Made by a program: the position numbers and the translations under genes
Assembly (NCBI RefSeq): GCF_036621135.1
Contig: NZ_JAZIBG010000049.1
Location: 62,001 to 126,000 of the forward strand
Reading direction: 5' to 3'
Source of the DNA: Aquincola agrisoli
GTDB lineage: Bacteria; Pseudomonadota; Gammaproteobacteria; Burkholderiales; Burkholderiaceae_C
Length of the DNA: 64,000 nucleotides
Notes under the pieces: model-generated
What the model was told of the DNA's origin: nothing
The model's input: only the letters and a program-made list of their open reading frames with translations
Database searches by the model: none
Shown: positions 32,687 to 41,025 of the stretch, one piece after another
Layout of the letters: every line of letters begins with the position of its first letter
How positions within the stretch are numbered: position 1 is the first letter of the stretch

Positions 32687-33943
32687 TCAGACCAGCACTT
32701 CGACGCAGCCGGGATGCCCGAGGAAGTTCTGCGGGCTGGCGCTGGCGCCATAGGCGCCCGACTGGAACACCACCGCCAGATCGCCTGGCTGGGCGACCGG
32801 CAGTTCCATGCGGTCGGCCAGCAGGTCGAGCGGCGTGCACAGCGGGCCGACCACCGAGGCCGGCTCGCGGTCGGCGGCGTCGGCGCGCGTGCCGATCGTG
32901 ACCGGGTAGTTCTTGCGCACCACCTGGCCGAAGTTGCCGGACGCCGACAGGTGGTGGTGCAGGCCGCCGTCCGTCACCAGGAACACCTGGCCGCGTGAGA
33001 CCTTGCGGTCGATCACTCGCGCGACGTAGACGCCCGCCTCGCCGACGAAGTAGCGGCCCAGCTCGATCACCAGCGACGCCTGCGGCATCTCGCGCGAGGC
33101 GCGCTCGGCCAGCGATGCGAGGTTGTCGCCGATGGGGGCCAGGTCCAGGCGCTGTTCGCCCGGGAAGTAGGGGATGCCGAAGCCGCCGCCGAGGTTGAGG
33201 AACTTCACCGGCCCCGGGGCGATCGCCGCCAGGCGCAGCGCCAGGTCGTAGGATTTCTGCTGCGCCTCGCAGATCGACTCGGCGCGCAGGTTCTGCGAAC
33301 CGGCGAACAGGTGGAAGCCCTCGAACGCCAGCTGCGCCCCGGCGATCTCGGCCATCAGGCCGGGCAGCTGCTCGACGTCGACGCCGAACTGCTTCGGGCC
33401 GCCGCCCATCTTCATGCCGGAGCCCTTGAGCTCGAAGTCGGGGTTGACGCGCACCGCCACCCGCGCCGGCACGCCGAGCGACTGCGTGATGCCGGCCAGC
33501 AGCTTCACCTCGCGCAGCGACTCGAGGTTGATCAGCACGCGCGACGCCACGGCCCGGCGCAGTTCGGCCTCGGTCTTGCCGGGCCCGGCGAAGCTCACCT
33601 CGGCGGGATCGGCGCCGGCATCGAGTGCGATCTTCAGTTCGCCCGCCGAGGCCACGTCGATGCCATCCACCAGCGCGGCCATGAAGGCGACCAGCGCGGG
33701 CATCGGGTTGGCCTTCATCGCGTAGTGCAGCTTCACCGAGGCCGGCAGCGCCTGCCGCAGCTCGGCGACACGCTGGCGCAGCAGGCCCCGGTCGTAGGCG
33801 TAGAAGGGCGTCTGGCCGACCCGCTCGGCCAGCAGGCCGAGCCGTTCGCCGCCGACGACCAGCTCGCCGTCGCGCACCGCGAACTGGTGCATCGGCGCAT
33901 GTTCCGGCGTCCGGCGTGCGGGTGTGGCGGTGGATTCCGTCAT
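32687..33943 (-). CDS. Pyridoxal-dependent decarboxylase, exosortase A system-associated
   Basis: A 418-residue fold-type III PLP enzyme of the ornithine/diaminopimelate/lysine decarboxylase group. The PLP lysine is in YAMKANP (Lys77); GGGFGIPYFPGEQ is the phosphate-binding glycine loop, and VIELGRYFVGEAGVYV and GPLCTPLDLLAD supply active-site residues, including the cysteine that crosses the dimer. It matches the subfamily that occurs only with exosortase A loci (TIGR03099) and is distinct from LysA. The substrate is unknown. It is co-oriented with ugd, 16 bp behind it. A role in preparing an amine or amino-acid unit for the polysaccharide is an inference. Confidence 0.9.
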   Translation of the reverse strand: MTESTATPARRTPEHAPMHQFAVRDGELVVGGERLGLLAERVGQTPFYAYDRGLLRQRVAELRQALPASVKLHYAMKANPMPALVAFMAALVDGIDVASAGELKIALDAGADPAEVSFAGPGKTEAELRRAVASRVLINLESLREVKLLAGITQSLGVPARVAVRVNPDFELKGSGMKMGGGPKQFGVDVEQLPGLMAEIAGAQLAFEGFHLFAGSQNLRAESICEAQQKSYDLALRLAAIAPGPVKFLNLGGGFGIPYFPGEQRLDLAPIGDNLASLAERASREMPQASLVIELGRYFVGEAGVYVARVIDRKVSRGQVFLVTDGGLHHHLSASGNFGQVVRKNYPVTIGTRADAADREPASVVGPLCTPLDLLADRMELPVAQPGDLAVVFQSGAYGASASPQNFLGHPGCVEVLV

Positions 33944-33959
33944 GGCGCGGCCCTTCCCG

Positions 33960-35303
33960 TCAGGCCTGCGCGGCGGGCGCCGTGCCGCGCCCGATGCCGA
34001 CGTACTCGAGCCCGAAGGCCTTCATCAGCGCGGGCTCGTAGAGGTTGCGGCCGTCGAAGACCACGGGCTGCTTCAGCGTGGCCTTGATCATCTCGAAGTC
34101 CGGGTTGCGGAACTCCTTCCACTCCGTGACGATCAGCAGCGCGTCCGCGCCCTGCAGCGCCGCCGCCTGGCTGTCGACGAACTCCACCCCCGCCACGCCC
34201 TCCAGCACTCGCCGCGCCTCGGGCATCGCCACCGGGTCGTAGGCGCGGATGGCCGCGCCGCGCTTGACCAGCTCGGCGATGACCACCCGGCTCGGCGCCT
34301 CGCGCATGTCGTCGGTGTTGGGCTTGAACGCCAGGCCCCACAGCGCCAGGGTGCGGCCCGTGAGGTCCTCGCCGAAGCGCTTGACCACCCGCTCGACCAG
34401 CACGTGCTTCTGCCGCTCGTTGGCTTCTTCCACCGCGTTGAGCACGCCCAGGTCCAGGCCGTTGTCCTCGCCGATGCGGATCAGCGCCTTGACGTCCTTG
34501 GGGAAGCACGAGCCGCCGTAGCCCGCGCCGGCGTACAGGAAGTGCGTGCCGATGCGCGGGTCGCTGCCGATGCCCTTGCGCACCAGCTCGATGTCCGCGC
34601 CCACCCGCTCGGCCAGCAGCGCGAGCTCGTTCATGAAGCTGATGCGGGTGGCCAGCATCGCGTTGGCGGCGTACTTGGTGAACTCGGCGCTGCGCACGTC
34701 CATCACGATCAGCTTGTCGTGGTTGCGCATGAAGGGGGCGTAGACCGCGCGCATCAGCAGGCTGGCGCGCTCGTCGTCGGAGCCCACCACCACCCGGTCC
34801 GGGCGCATGAAGTCGTCGATGGCCGCGCCTTCCTTGAGGAACTCGGGGTTGCTCACCACCGCGAAGTCCATCGGCACGCCGCGCTCGGCCAGCGCAGCCG
34901 CCACGGTGGCGCGGACCTTGTCGGCGGTGCCCACGGGCACGGTGCTCTTGTCGACGATGACCTTGTAGTCGGTCATGTGGCGGCCGATGTTCGCCGCGGC
35001 CGCCAGCACGTACTGCAGGTCGGCCGAGCCGTCCTCGTCGGGCGGGGTGCCCACGCCGATGAACTGCAGCGTGCCGTGCGCCACCGCGGCCTGCGCGTCG
35101 GTGGTGAACGCCAGCCGCCCGGCCGCGGCATTGCGCTGCACCAGCGCGTCCAGCCCCGGCTCGTGGATCGGGATCTCCCCGCGCTGCAGCATCGCGATCT
35201 TGCGCGTGTCCACGTCCAGGCACACCACGTGGTTGCCCATTTCCGCCAGGCACGCGCCCGTGACCAGGCCGACATAGCCGGCGCCTACTACTGTGATTTT
35301 CAT
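33960..35303 (-). CDS. ugd: UDP-glucose 6-dehydrogenase
   Basis: Ugd oxidises UDP-glucose twice with NAD to UDP-glucuronate, a precursor for acidic polysaccharides. The 447-residue protein begins with the Rossmann motif GAGYVGLVTGACLAEMG, has the central helix and the catalytic cysteine in YAGAGYGGSCFPKDVKAL (Cys266). ATG at 35303 gives the family start; a 38-residue in-frame extension upstream is unlike the family. It is divergent from the UDP-glucuronate 4-epimerase-like gene, the next step of the same pathway, and upstream of the PLP decarboxylase. Confidence 0.96.
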   Translation of the reverse strand: MKITVVGAGYVGLVTGACLAEMGNHVVCLDVDTRKIAMLQRGEIPIHEPGLDALVQRNAAAGRLAFTTDAQAAVAHGTLQFIGVGTPPDEDGSADLQYVLAAAANIGRHMTDYKVIVDKSTVPVGTADKVRATVAAALAERGVPMDFAVVSNPEFLKEGAAIDDFMRPDRVVVGSDDERASLLMRAVYAPFMRNHDKLIVMDVRSAEFTKYAANAMLATRISFMNELALLAERVGADIELVRKGIGSDPRIGTHFLYAGAGYGGSCFPKDVKALIRIGEDNGLDLGVLNAVEEANERQKHVLVERVVKRFGEDLTGRTLALWGLAFKPNTDDMREAPSRVVIAELVKRGAAIRAYDPVAMPEARRVLEGVAGVEFVDSQAAALQGADALLIVTEWKEFRNPDFEMIKATLKQPVVFDGRNLYEPALMKAFGLEYVGIGRGTAPAAQA

Positions 35304-35447
35304 TGCCGAGACCTTTTCGAGATCGAGCGCTGGATTGCAGCGCAGGATTCTGCCTGCGGCCGGTGACGCGCCCGGTTCAAAAACGCGACGGGCCGCACGC
35401 ATGCACGAAAATCGCATTCATCGTCGGCGCTCGTCACTCCACCACCC

Positions 35448-36455
35448 ATGAAGATCCTGCTCACCGGCGCGGCCGGGTTCATCGGCGCGCACGTGGCGCG
35501 CCTGTTGCTCGAGCGCGGCGACACGGTTGTCGGCCTGGACAACCTCAACCCCTATTACGACCCCCGGCTGAAGAAGGACCGCCTGGCCACGCTGGCCGGG
35601 CATGCGGGCTTCCGTTTCGAGCAGATGGACGTGGCCGACCGCGCCCGCATGCCGGCGCTCTTCGCGCGAGAACGGTTCGACCAGGTGGTGCACCTGGCGG
35701 CACAGGCCGGCGTGCGGCATTCGCTGGTCGACCCGCATGCCTACGTGGACAGCAACCTCGTGGGCTTCATGAACGTGCTCGAAGGCTGCCGGCACCACGG
35801 CGTGGGGCACCTGGTCTACGCATCGAGCTCCAGCGTGTATGGCGGCAACACCGAGATGCCGTTTTCCGAGCACCAGGGCGTCGACCACCCGGTGAGCCTG
35901 TACGCCGCGACCAAGAAGGCCAACGAGCTGATGGCGCACACCTACAGCCACCTTTTTTCGCTGCCGACCACGGGCCTGCGGTTCTTCACCGTGTACGGGC
36001 CCTGGGGCCGGCCCGACATGGCGCTGTTCCTGTTCACGCGTGCCATCCTGGCCGGCGAGCCGATCCAGGTCTTCAACCACGGCCGCATGGTGCGCGACTT
36101 CACCTACATCGACGACATCGCGCAGGGCGTCGTCAAGACGCTGGACCGCCCGCCCGCCGCCGACCCGGCCTACGACCGCGCGCAAGCCGATCCGGCCTCA
36201 AGCCACGCGCCCTACCGCGTCTTCAACATCGGCAACCATCGCCCCGTGCCGCTGATGGACTTCATCGCGGCGATCGAACGCCACACCGGCAGGACGGCGT
36301 TCAAGCAACTGCGCGACATCCAGCCCGGCGACGTGCCGGCCACCTATGCCGACGTGTCCGAGCTGGAGGCCTGGACCGGCTTCGCGCCGCACACCTCGAT
36401 CGACGACGGGATCGGCCGCTTCGTCGCCTGGTACCGCGGCTACTACGGGGTGTGA
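35448..36455 (+). CDS. NAD-dependent epimerase, probable UDP-glucuronate 4-epimerase
   Basis: A 335-residue extended short-chain dehydrogenase. The NAD-binding motif is TGAAGFIGAHVARLL (6-20); catalytic residues are Ser/Tyr/Lys, with Tyr152 and Lys156 in YAATKKANE. The DNLNPYYDPRLKKDRL stretch near residue 31 is typical of UDP-glucuronate 4-epimerases (CapI/LspL type), which make UDP-galacturonate. The position next to ugd supports this. A GDP- or UDP-hexose epimerase of other specificity is the alternative. The gene is short-spaced to a convergent acyl-CoA ligase gene. Confidence 0.88.
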   Translation: MKILLTGAAGFIGAHVARLLLERGDTVVGLDNLNPYYDPRLKKDRLATLAGHAGFRFEQMDVADRARMPALFARERFDQVVHLAAQAGVRHSLVDPHAYVDSNLVGFMNVLEGCRHHGVGHLVYASSSSVYGGNTEMPFSEHQGVDHPVSLYAATKKANELMAHTYSHLFSLPTTGLRFFTVYGPWGRPDMALFLFTRAILAGEPIQVFNHGRMVRDFTYIDDIAQGVVKTLDRPPAADPAYDRAQADPASSHAPYRVFNIGNHRPVPLMDFIAAIERHTGRTAFKQLRDIQPGDVPATYADVSELEAWTGFAPHTSIDDGIGRFVAWYRGYYGV

Positions 36456-36465
36456 GGCGCGGCGT

Positions 36466-38073
36466 TCAGGCCTGCGCCTGCCGTTCGACCCAGGCCGTGG
36501 CCAGCAGCTTGCGGTCGATCTTGCCGTTGGGGTTGCGCGGCAGCGGGCCGGCCATGCCCTCGATGCCGGCAGGCACCATGTAGGCGGGCATGCGCTGCCG
36601 GCATTGCGCAAGCAGGGCCTGCAGGTCCACCGCGGCGCTGCCGTCGGTCGCGGTCGCGATCACCTGGATGGCCTGGCCCCACGCAGGATGGTCGACGCCG
36701 AAGGCCACGCATTCGCCGACCAGCTTCGTGGCGTAGAGCACCTCCTCGACCTCGGTCGGGCTCACGCGGTAGCCGGACGTCTTGATCATCTCGTCGCGCC
36801 GGCCGACGAAATACAGGAAGCCTTCGGCATCCCTGCGCACCGTGTCGCCCGAGAACACGGCGTACTCCGGCAGCTGCAGGCCCGCCTCGCGTCCGCCGAT
36901 GCCGGGCGCCAGCAGCTTGTAGCGCTCGGCGGTTTTCTCGGGGTCGTTCCAGTACCCCTGGCCGACGAGCGCACCGCGGTGCACCAGCTCGCCGGGCTCG
37001 TCGGGGGCGCATTCGGTGCCATCCTCGCGCAGCACCAGGATCTCCGCGTTCGGAATCGCCTTGCCGATCGAATCGGGCCGGCGGTCGACCTCCTCCGGCG
37101 GGAGGTAGGTGGAGCGGAAGGCCTCGGTCAGGCCGTACATCAGGAAGGGCTTCGCGGAGGGCACGCGTTGCCTGAGCGCTGTCAGGGTCTCGCGCGGCAT
37201 GCGTCCGCCGGTGTTGGCGAAGTAGCGCAGATGTCGGTCGATGGCCTCGGGCCATTCCAGCTGCGCCAGCTGGATGTAGAGCGGGGGTACCGCGGTGAGG
37301 CCGGTCACCTGCTCGCGCTCCATGGCCTTGAGCACATCGCGCGGCAGCAGGTAGTTCAGCAACACCACCCGCGCACCCGCGTGGAAGGCCGTGGTGAGCT
37401 GGCTGAAGCCGGCGTCGAAGCTCAACGGCAACGCGGCCAGCAGCGTGTCGTGGGGGCCGTTCTCCAGATACGACGCGACGCTCTTCGCGCCCGCCACCAT
37501 GTTGCGATGGCTGAGCACCACGCCCTTGGGTTTGCCGGTGGAGCCGCTCGTGTACAGGATGGCGGCGATGTCGGTGTCGATCACCCGGTGCCCGGCTTGC
37601 GCGGGTGCGGCGAGCAGCTCGGACCAGCGGGTCTGCGCCGCCCCGCCTTCGGGCGCGGCCGCCGCCGTGGCGGCGCCGGTGACGACGACATGCCGCACGC
37701 CCGGGCACTGGGCCAGCGTCGGGCCCAGCAACGCCAGGCGATCGGGCGAGGTGATGAGCACCCGGACGTCGCAGTCGCGCAGGATGAAGCCGACCTGTTC
37801 CGGCTTGAGCAGCGGATTCAGAGGCACGAACACCGCGCCGGCCAAGCCGCAGCCGAAGCTGGCCACCACCGTTTCGACGCGCTTCTCGAGGTAGATGCCG
37901 ACGCGTTCGCCGCGCTGGAGGCCCAGGTGCATCAGGCCGCTGCAAAAACCGTCGAGCAAGTCGCTCAACGCCGCGTAGCCGATGGATTCGGCGCCATGCA
38001 CGAGGGCGGGTGCCTGGGGCTGGCGGTGCGCGCAGACGCGCACGAAATCAGGGAGGAGCGTAGCGTCGCGCAT
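36466..38073 (-). CDS. Acyl-CoA ligase (AMP-forming), exosortase A system-associated
   Basis: A 535-residue adenylate-forming enzyme. The ATP-binding P-loop ILYTSGSTGKPKGVVLSH is at 172-189; YGLTEAFRSTYLPPEE contains the A5 motif; the C-terminal catalytic lysine is in NPNGKIDRKLL. It matches the exosortase A-associated subfamily (TIGR03098). Such enzymes activate a carboxylate as acyl-AMP and load it on CoA or on the phosphopantetheine of a carrier protein; the acyl carrier protein gene is directly divergent (191 bp), which makes that carrier the obvious acceptor. The acyl substrate is unknown. Confidence 0.9.
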   Translation of the reverse strand: MRDATLLPDFVRVCAHRQPQAPALVHGAESIGYAALSDLLDGFCSGLMHLGLQRGERVGIYLEKRVETVVASFGCGLAGAVFVPLNPLLKPEQVGFILRDCDVRVLITSPDRLALLGPTLAQCPGVRHVVVTGAATAAAAPEGGAAQTRWSELLAAPAQAGHRVIDTDIAAILYTSGSTGKPKGVVLSHRNMVAGAKSVASYLENGPHDTLLAALPLSFDAGFSQLTTAFHAGARVVLLNYLLPRDVLKAMEREQVTGLTAVPPLYIQLAQLEWPEAIDRHLRYFANTGGRMPRETLTALRQRVPSAKPFLMYGLTEAFRSTYLPPEEVDRRPDSIGKAIPNAEILVLREDGTECAPDEPGELVHRGALVGQGYWNDPEKTAERYKLLAPGIGGREAGLQLPEYAVFSGDTVRRDAEGFLYFVGRRDEMIKTSGYRVSPTEVEEVLYATKLVGECVAFGVDHPAWGQAIQVIATATDGSAAVDLQALLAQCRQRMPAYMVPAGIEGMAGPLPRNPNGKIDRKLLATAWVERQAQA

Positions 38074-38264
38074 GCGGGGGGGTCGGCGGCAAAAGCTCCG
38101 CGTCCGGGGCTGGGGTCCTTCGGGCGGAGCGGAGCACAGGAGGAGGACGGTCGGAAAAAGTATGTCACACCAAGGCCGGGCGGCGCGGTAGTTGCGCGGC
38201 CGCGACAGGCCCTGCGCCTCCCCTAGAATCCGCGGCTTCCTGACCAGCCCACGTGGAAGCCCTC
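38074..38264. promoter_or_regulatory. Divergent promoter region between acyl-CoA ligase and acyl carrier protein genes
   Basis: The 191-bp spacer must drive the ligase leftward and the carrier protein-hydrolase genes rightward, so both halves of the acyl module can be co-regulated. A TAGAAT at 38224-38229 lies 35 bp before the carrier protein start and could be a -10 element; no convincing -35 is placed before it. Confidence 0.3.
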
Positions 38265-38516
38265 ATGAACGTCGAACGGGAAGTCCTGCAGCTCCTGGAC
38301 GAAGTACTCAGCCTCGACGGCCGCAGCGCTGGTTTCGGCCGCGACACGCCGCTGCTGGGTGCCATCCCCGAACTCGACTCGATGGCCGTGGTGTCGCTCA
38401 TCACCGGACTCGAAGAGCGCTTCGGCATCGTGGTCGACGATGACGAGATCAGCGGCGATACCTTCGCCAGTGTCGGCACGCTGATCGACTTCGTCGGCGC
38501 CAAGATCGCCGCCTGA
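38265..38516 (+). CDS. Acyl carrier protein of the exosortase A locus
   Basis: An 83-residue four-helix carrier protein. The attachment serine for 4'-phosphopantetheine is Ser39 in the motif ELDSMAVVSL (D-S-M, replacing the usual D-S-L). ATG at 38265 has GGAAG upstream; a GTG at 38253 would add four residues. It is not the fatty-acid AcpP, which differs in sequence and lies with fab genes; it belongs to the dedicated carriers of exosortase A loci. Its neighbours, an AMP-forming ligase and two atypical hydrolases, suggest that an acyl or aminoacyl unit is carried for transfer to the polysaccharide. Confidence 0.9.
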   Translation: MNVEREVLQLLDEVLSLDGRSAGFGRDTPLLGAIPELDSMAVVSLITGLEERFGIVVDDDEISGDTFASVGTLIDFVGAKIAA

Positions 38517-38533
38517 CAGAAGCCGGTCGCTTC

Positions 38534-39391
38534 ATGGCGGCTTCGACGGCGATGCAAGCGTTTTTCCTCCCCGCCGAAACGGCCGCGGGGGGGCAGCGTT
38601 TTGCGCTGTACCACCCGCCATCCGGCGCGCCGCGTGGTGCCGTGTTGTTCGTGCATGCCTTCACCGAGGAGATGAACAAGTCGCGCCGCATGGCCGCCCT
38701 GGCCGCGAGGGCCTTGGCGTCGTCGGGCTGCGGCGTGCTGCAGCTCGACTTGTACGGCTGCGGGGACAGCAGCGGTGAATTCGCCGAGGCCACCTGGTCC
38801 GATTGGCTCGCCGACGTGCAGCGGGGGGCGCGATGGCTGCAGCAGCGCCATCCGGGCATGCCGTGGCTCTGGGGTCACCGCGCCGGCTGCCTGCTGGCGG
38901 CGCAGGCGGCGCAGGCGATGGGAGGCGGGTATCCGCTCCTCTTCTGGCAGGCGCCGGCGGCAGGCAAGCCGCTGCTGCAGCAGTTCCTGCGGCTGAAGCT
39001 GGCGGGCTCGATGCAGGGCGGCGCGGCCAGAGGCAGCACAGAGGCGCTTCGCCAGGCGCTGCAGGCGGGCCGGCCGGTCGACGTCGCGGGCTACCTGTTG
39101 AATCCCGCGCTGGCCAGCGGCCTCGAGGCCGCTGCGTTGGATGCCCTGGCCCCGCCCGCGGGCACGCCCGTGGTGTGGCTCGAAACGACGGCCCGCGAGC
39201 CCGCCGCGTTGCTGCCGACGTCGGCGGCCCTGCTCGAGCGCTGGCGCGGCCAGGGTTGCGAAGTCGCGGCCGAGGCCGTGCCCGGCCCGGCCTTCTGGCA
39301 GACGGTCGAGATCGAAGAGGCCCCGGCGCTCGTCGACGCCACGGTCCGGCACGTGCTGAGGGCGTCGTCGCCGGCAGCCGCAACACCATGA
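38534..39391 (+). CDS. Exosortase A-associated hydrolase 2 (catalytic residues missing)
   Basis: A 285-residue alpha/beta-hydrolase fold protein (TIGR03101 type). The fold marks are present: VLFVHAFTEEMNKSRR around the oxyanion position (38-53) and QLDLYGCGDSSGEF (70-83). The nucleophile elbow, normally GxSxG, reads GHRAG (114-118), with no serine, cysteine or aspartate, and the usual C-terminal histidine region reads PAFWQTVEIEEAP instead of GxxHxF. It therefore looks catalytically inactive as a classical hydrolase. It overlaps hydrolase 1 by 4 bp (ATGA) and may act as its partner subunit. Confidence 0.87.
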   Translation: MAASTAMQAFFLPAETAAGGQRFALYHPPSGAPRGAVLFVHAFTEEMNKSRRMAALAARALASSGCGVLQLDLYGCGDSSGEFAEATWSDWLADVQRGARWLQQRHPGMPWLWGHRAGCLLAAQAAQAMGGGYPLLFWQAPAAGKPLLQQFLRLKLAGSMQGGAARGSTEALRQALQAGRPVDVAGYLLNPALASGLEAAALDALAPPAGTPVVWLETTAREPAALLPTSAALLERWRGQGCEVAAEAVPGPAFWQTVEIEEAPALVDATVRHVLRASSPAAATP

Positions 39392-40242
39392 CAGAACGCG
39401 CCGTCGTTTTCTCCTGCGCCGCCCAGCCGATGGTGGGCATCGTCCACGAGGCTGCGGTGCCGTCGGACACGGCGGTGCTGATCGTGGTCGGCGGGCCGCA
39501 GTACCGGGGCGGCAGCCACCGGCAGTTCGTCCAGCTCGCGCGCCGCCTCGCCGCCGAGGGCGTGGCGTCGATGCGGTTCGATGTGCGCGGCATGGGCGAC
39601 AGTGGCGGCGGGCAGCGGGGATTCGACGCGCTGGATGACGACATCGCCGCGGCCCTCGACACCCTGCAATCACAGCTGCCGGCCGTGCGTCGCGTGGTGC
39701 TGTGGGGCTTGTGCGACGGTGCTTCGGCGGCGCTGCTCTACCTCGAAGGGCGTGCGGACCCACGCATCACCGGCTTGGTCGTCGTCAATCCCTGGGTGCG
39801 CTCGGAGGCGACGCTCGCCCGCACGCATGTCAAGCACTACTACCGCCAGCGGCTGATGCAGCGGGAGTTCTGGGGCAAGCTGCTGAAAGGGGGCGTGGCG
39901 CTGCGCGCGGCGTCCGAACTGGGGCGCAACCTCGTACGCGCGCTGAGGCCGGCGCCCGCAGCGCAGGCGGCGGCAGGCGCGCAGGCGCCGTTCGCCGAGC
40001 GGATGGCAACGGCCTGGCGCGGTTTTTCCGGGCCGCTATTGTTGATACTCTCGGGGAACGACTACACGGCCAGGGAGTTCGTCGAGCATGCGACGACGAG
40101 CGCTGGCTGGCGGGGCTTGGTTTCGTCGCCCCGGGTGTCGCGCCATGACATCGAGGACGCCGATCACACCTTCTCCGACCCGCCGTCCCAGAAGGCCATG
40201 GAAGCAGCCACCGTGGCATGGTTGCAGCGCAACTTCCCGTAG
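39388..40242 (+). CDS. Exosortase A-associated hydrolase 1 (cysteine in nucleophile elbow)
   Basis: A 284-residue alpha/beta-hydrolase (TIGR03100 type). The nucleophile elbow is GLCDG at 107-111, so Cys109 stands where serine is expected; the catalytic histidine is likely the one in DADHTF near the C-terminus, and MRFDVRGMGDSGGG (62-75) is the usual strand-turn after beta 4. Cysteine nucleophiles occur in dienelactone hydrolases and in acyl-transferring thioesterases. With the adjacent carrier protein and ligase, release or transfer of an acyl group from the carrier is a reasonable inference. Start ATG overlaps the stop of hydrolase 2. Confidence 0.88.
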   Translation: MTERAVVFSCAAQPMVGIVHEAAVPSDTAVLIVVGGPQYRGGSHRQFVQLARRLAAEGVASMRFDVRGMGDSGGGQRGFDALDDDIAAALDTLQSQLPAVRRVVLWGLCDGASAALLYLEGRADPRITGLVVVNPWVRSEATLARTHVKHYYRQRLMQREFWGKLLKGGVALRAASELGRNLVRALRPAPAAQAAAGAQAPFAERMATAWRGFSGPLLLILSGNDYTAREFVEHATTSAGWRGLVSSPRVSRHDIEDADHTFSDPPSQKAMEAATVAWLQRNFP

Positions 40243-40249
40243 AAGAGCC

Positions 40250-41023
40250 ATGCACAAGCGCTTTTGCCGTATGAACCAGCTTCTTCGTCAACCGCTGCTG
40301 GTCCTGTTGCTTGCCTGGGCGGCGGTTCCGCTGGCCGGTGCCCAGAAGCTGCCGCCCGCGGTGCGGGGCGGCGAAGCGCCCAACCCGATGTGCGGCCGCA
40401 TCTTCACGAACCACTACGGCCCTTACGACTACCGCACGCACCGGTCCGCGCTGCAGATCGTCGAGGACTTCCACTTCGATGCGAAGGTCGAGGCGGGTCT
40501 GCGAGGCATCAACGGCGACGTGGGCGGCGACATCAACTACACGTTGAAAGCCTCGCCCAATCACCACCGTGCGCTGATCTCGATGACCCGCATCACCGAG
40601 AAGGCGCGGAACGACCGGCTGCCCGGCATGGAGTGGCCGATGGAGTGCTACTTCGACCGTGCCATCCGTTTCCGCCCGGACGACACCGTGGTGCGTGTGC
40701 TGTATGCACAGTGGCTCCACAAGCGCAATCGCACGGAAGACGGGCTCAAGCACCTGGACGTCGCGGTGACCCAGGCGGGCGACAGTGGCTTCTCCCACTA
40801 CAACATCGGCCTGATGTACCTGGAGCTCGGCGCCGCGGAGAAGGCGCGCCAGGAGGCCTACACCGCGCTGAAGCTGGATTTCCCTCGCCAGGGCCTCATC
40901 GACGCGCTGAAGCGTGCGGGCCAGTGGCAAGAGCCGCCACCGGCGCCACCGCCCGGTGCCGCGTCCGGGGCAGCCTCGGGGGCGGCTTCGGCGCCCGTGG
41001 CTGCGGCGTCGGCTGGCGCCTGA
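40250..41023 (+). CDS. Secreted TPR-repeat protein of exopolysaccharide loci
   Basis: A 257-residue protein with an N-terminal signal peptide (hydrophobic LLRQPLLVLLLAWAAV, cleavage near AGAQ). The mature part opens with NPMCGRIFTNHYGPYDYRTH, a stretch I associate with a group of small periplasmic proteins in polysaccharide loci, followed by two or three TPR-like helical hairpins (CYFDRAIRFRPDDTVVRVLY and FSHYNIGLMYLELGAAEKAR). The C-terminus is low complexity, Ala/Ser/Pro-rich with a GAAS repeat. AGAAGAG lies before the ATG at 40250; an ATG at 40271 would give a more typical signal peptide. Function unknown; a periplasmic scaffold for export is a guess. Confidence 0.7.
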   Translation: MHKRFCRMNQLLRQPLLVLLLAWAAVPLAGAQKLPPAVRGGEAPNPMCGRIFTNHYGPYDYRTHRSALQIVEDFHFDAKVEAGLRGINGDVGGDINYTLKASPNHHRALISMTRITEKARNDRLPGMEWPMECYFDRAIRFRPDDTVVRVLYAQWLHKRNRTEDGLKHLDVAVTQAGDSGFSHYNIGLMYLELGAAEKARQEAYTALKLDFPRQGLIDALKRAGQWQEPPPAPPPGAASGAASGAASAPVAAASAGA

Positions 41024-41025
41024 CC

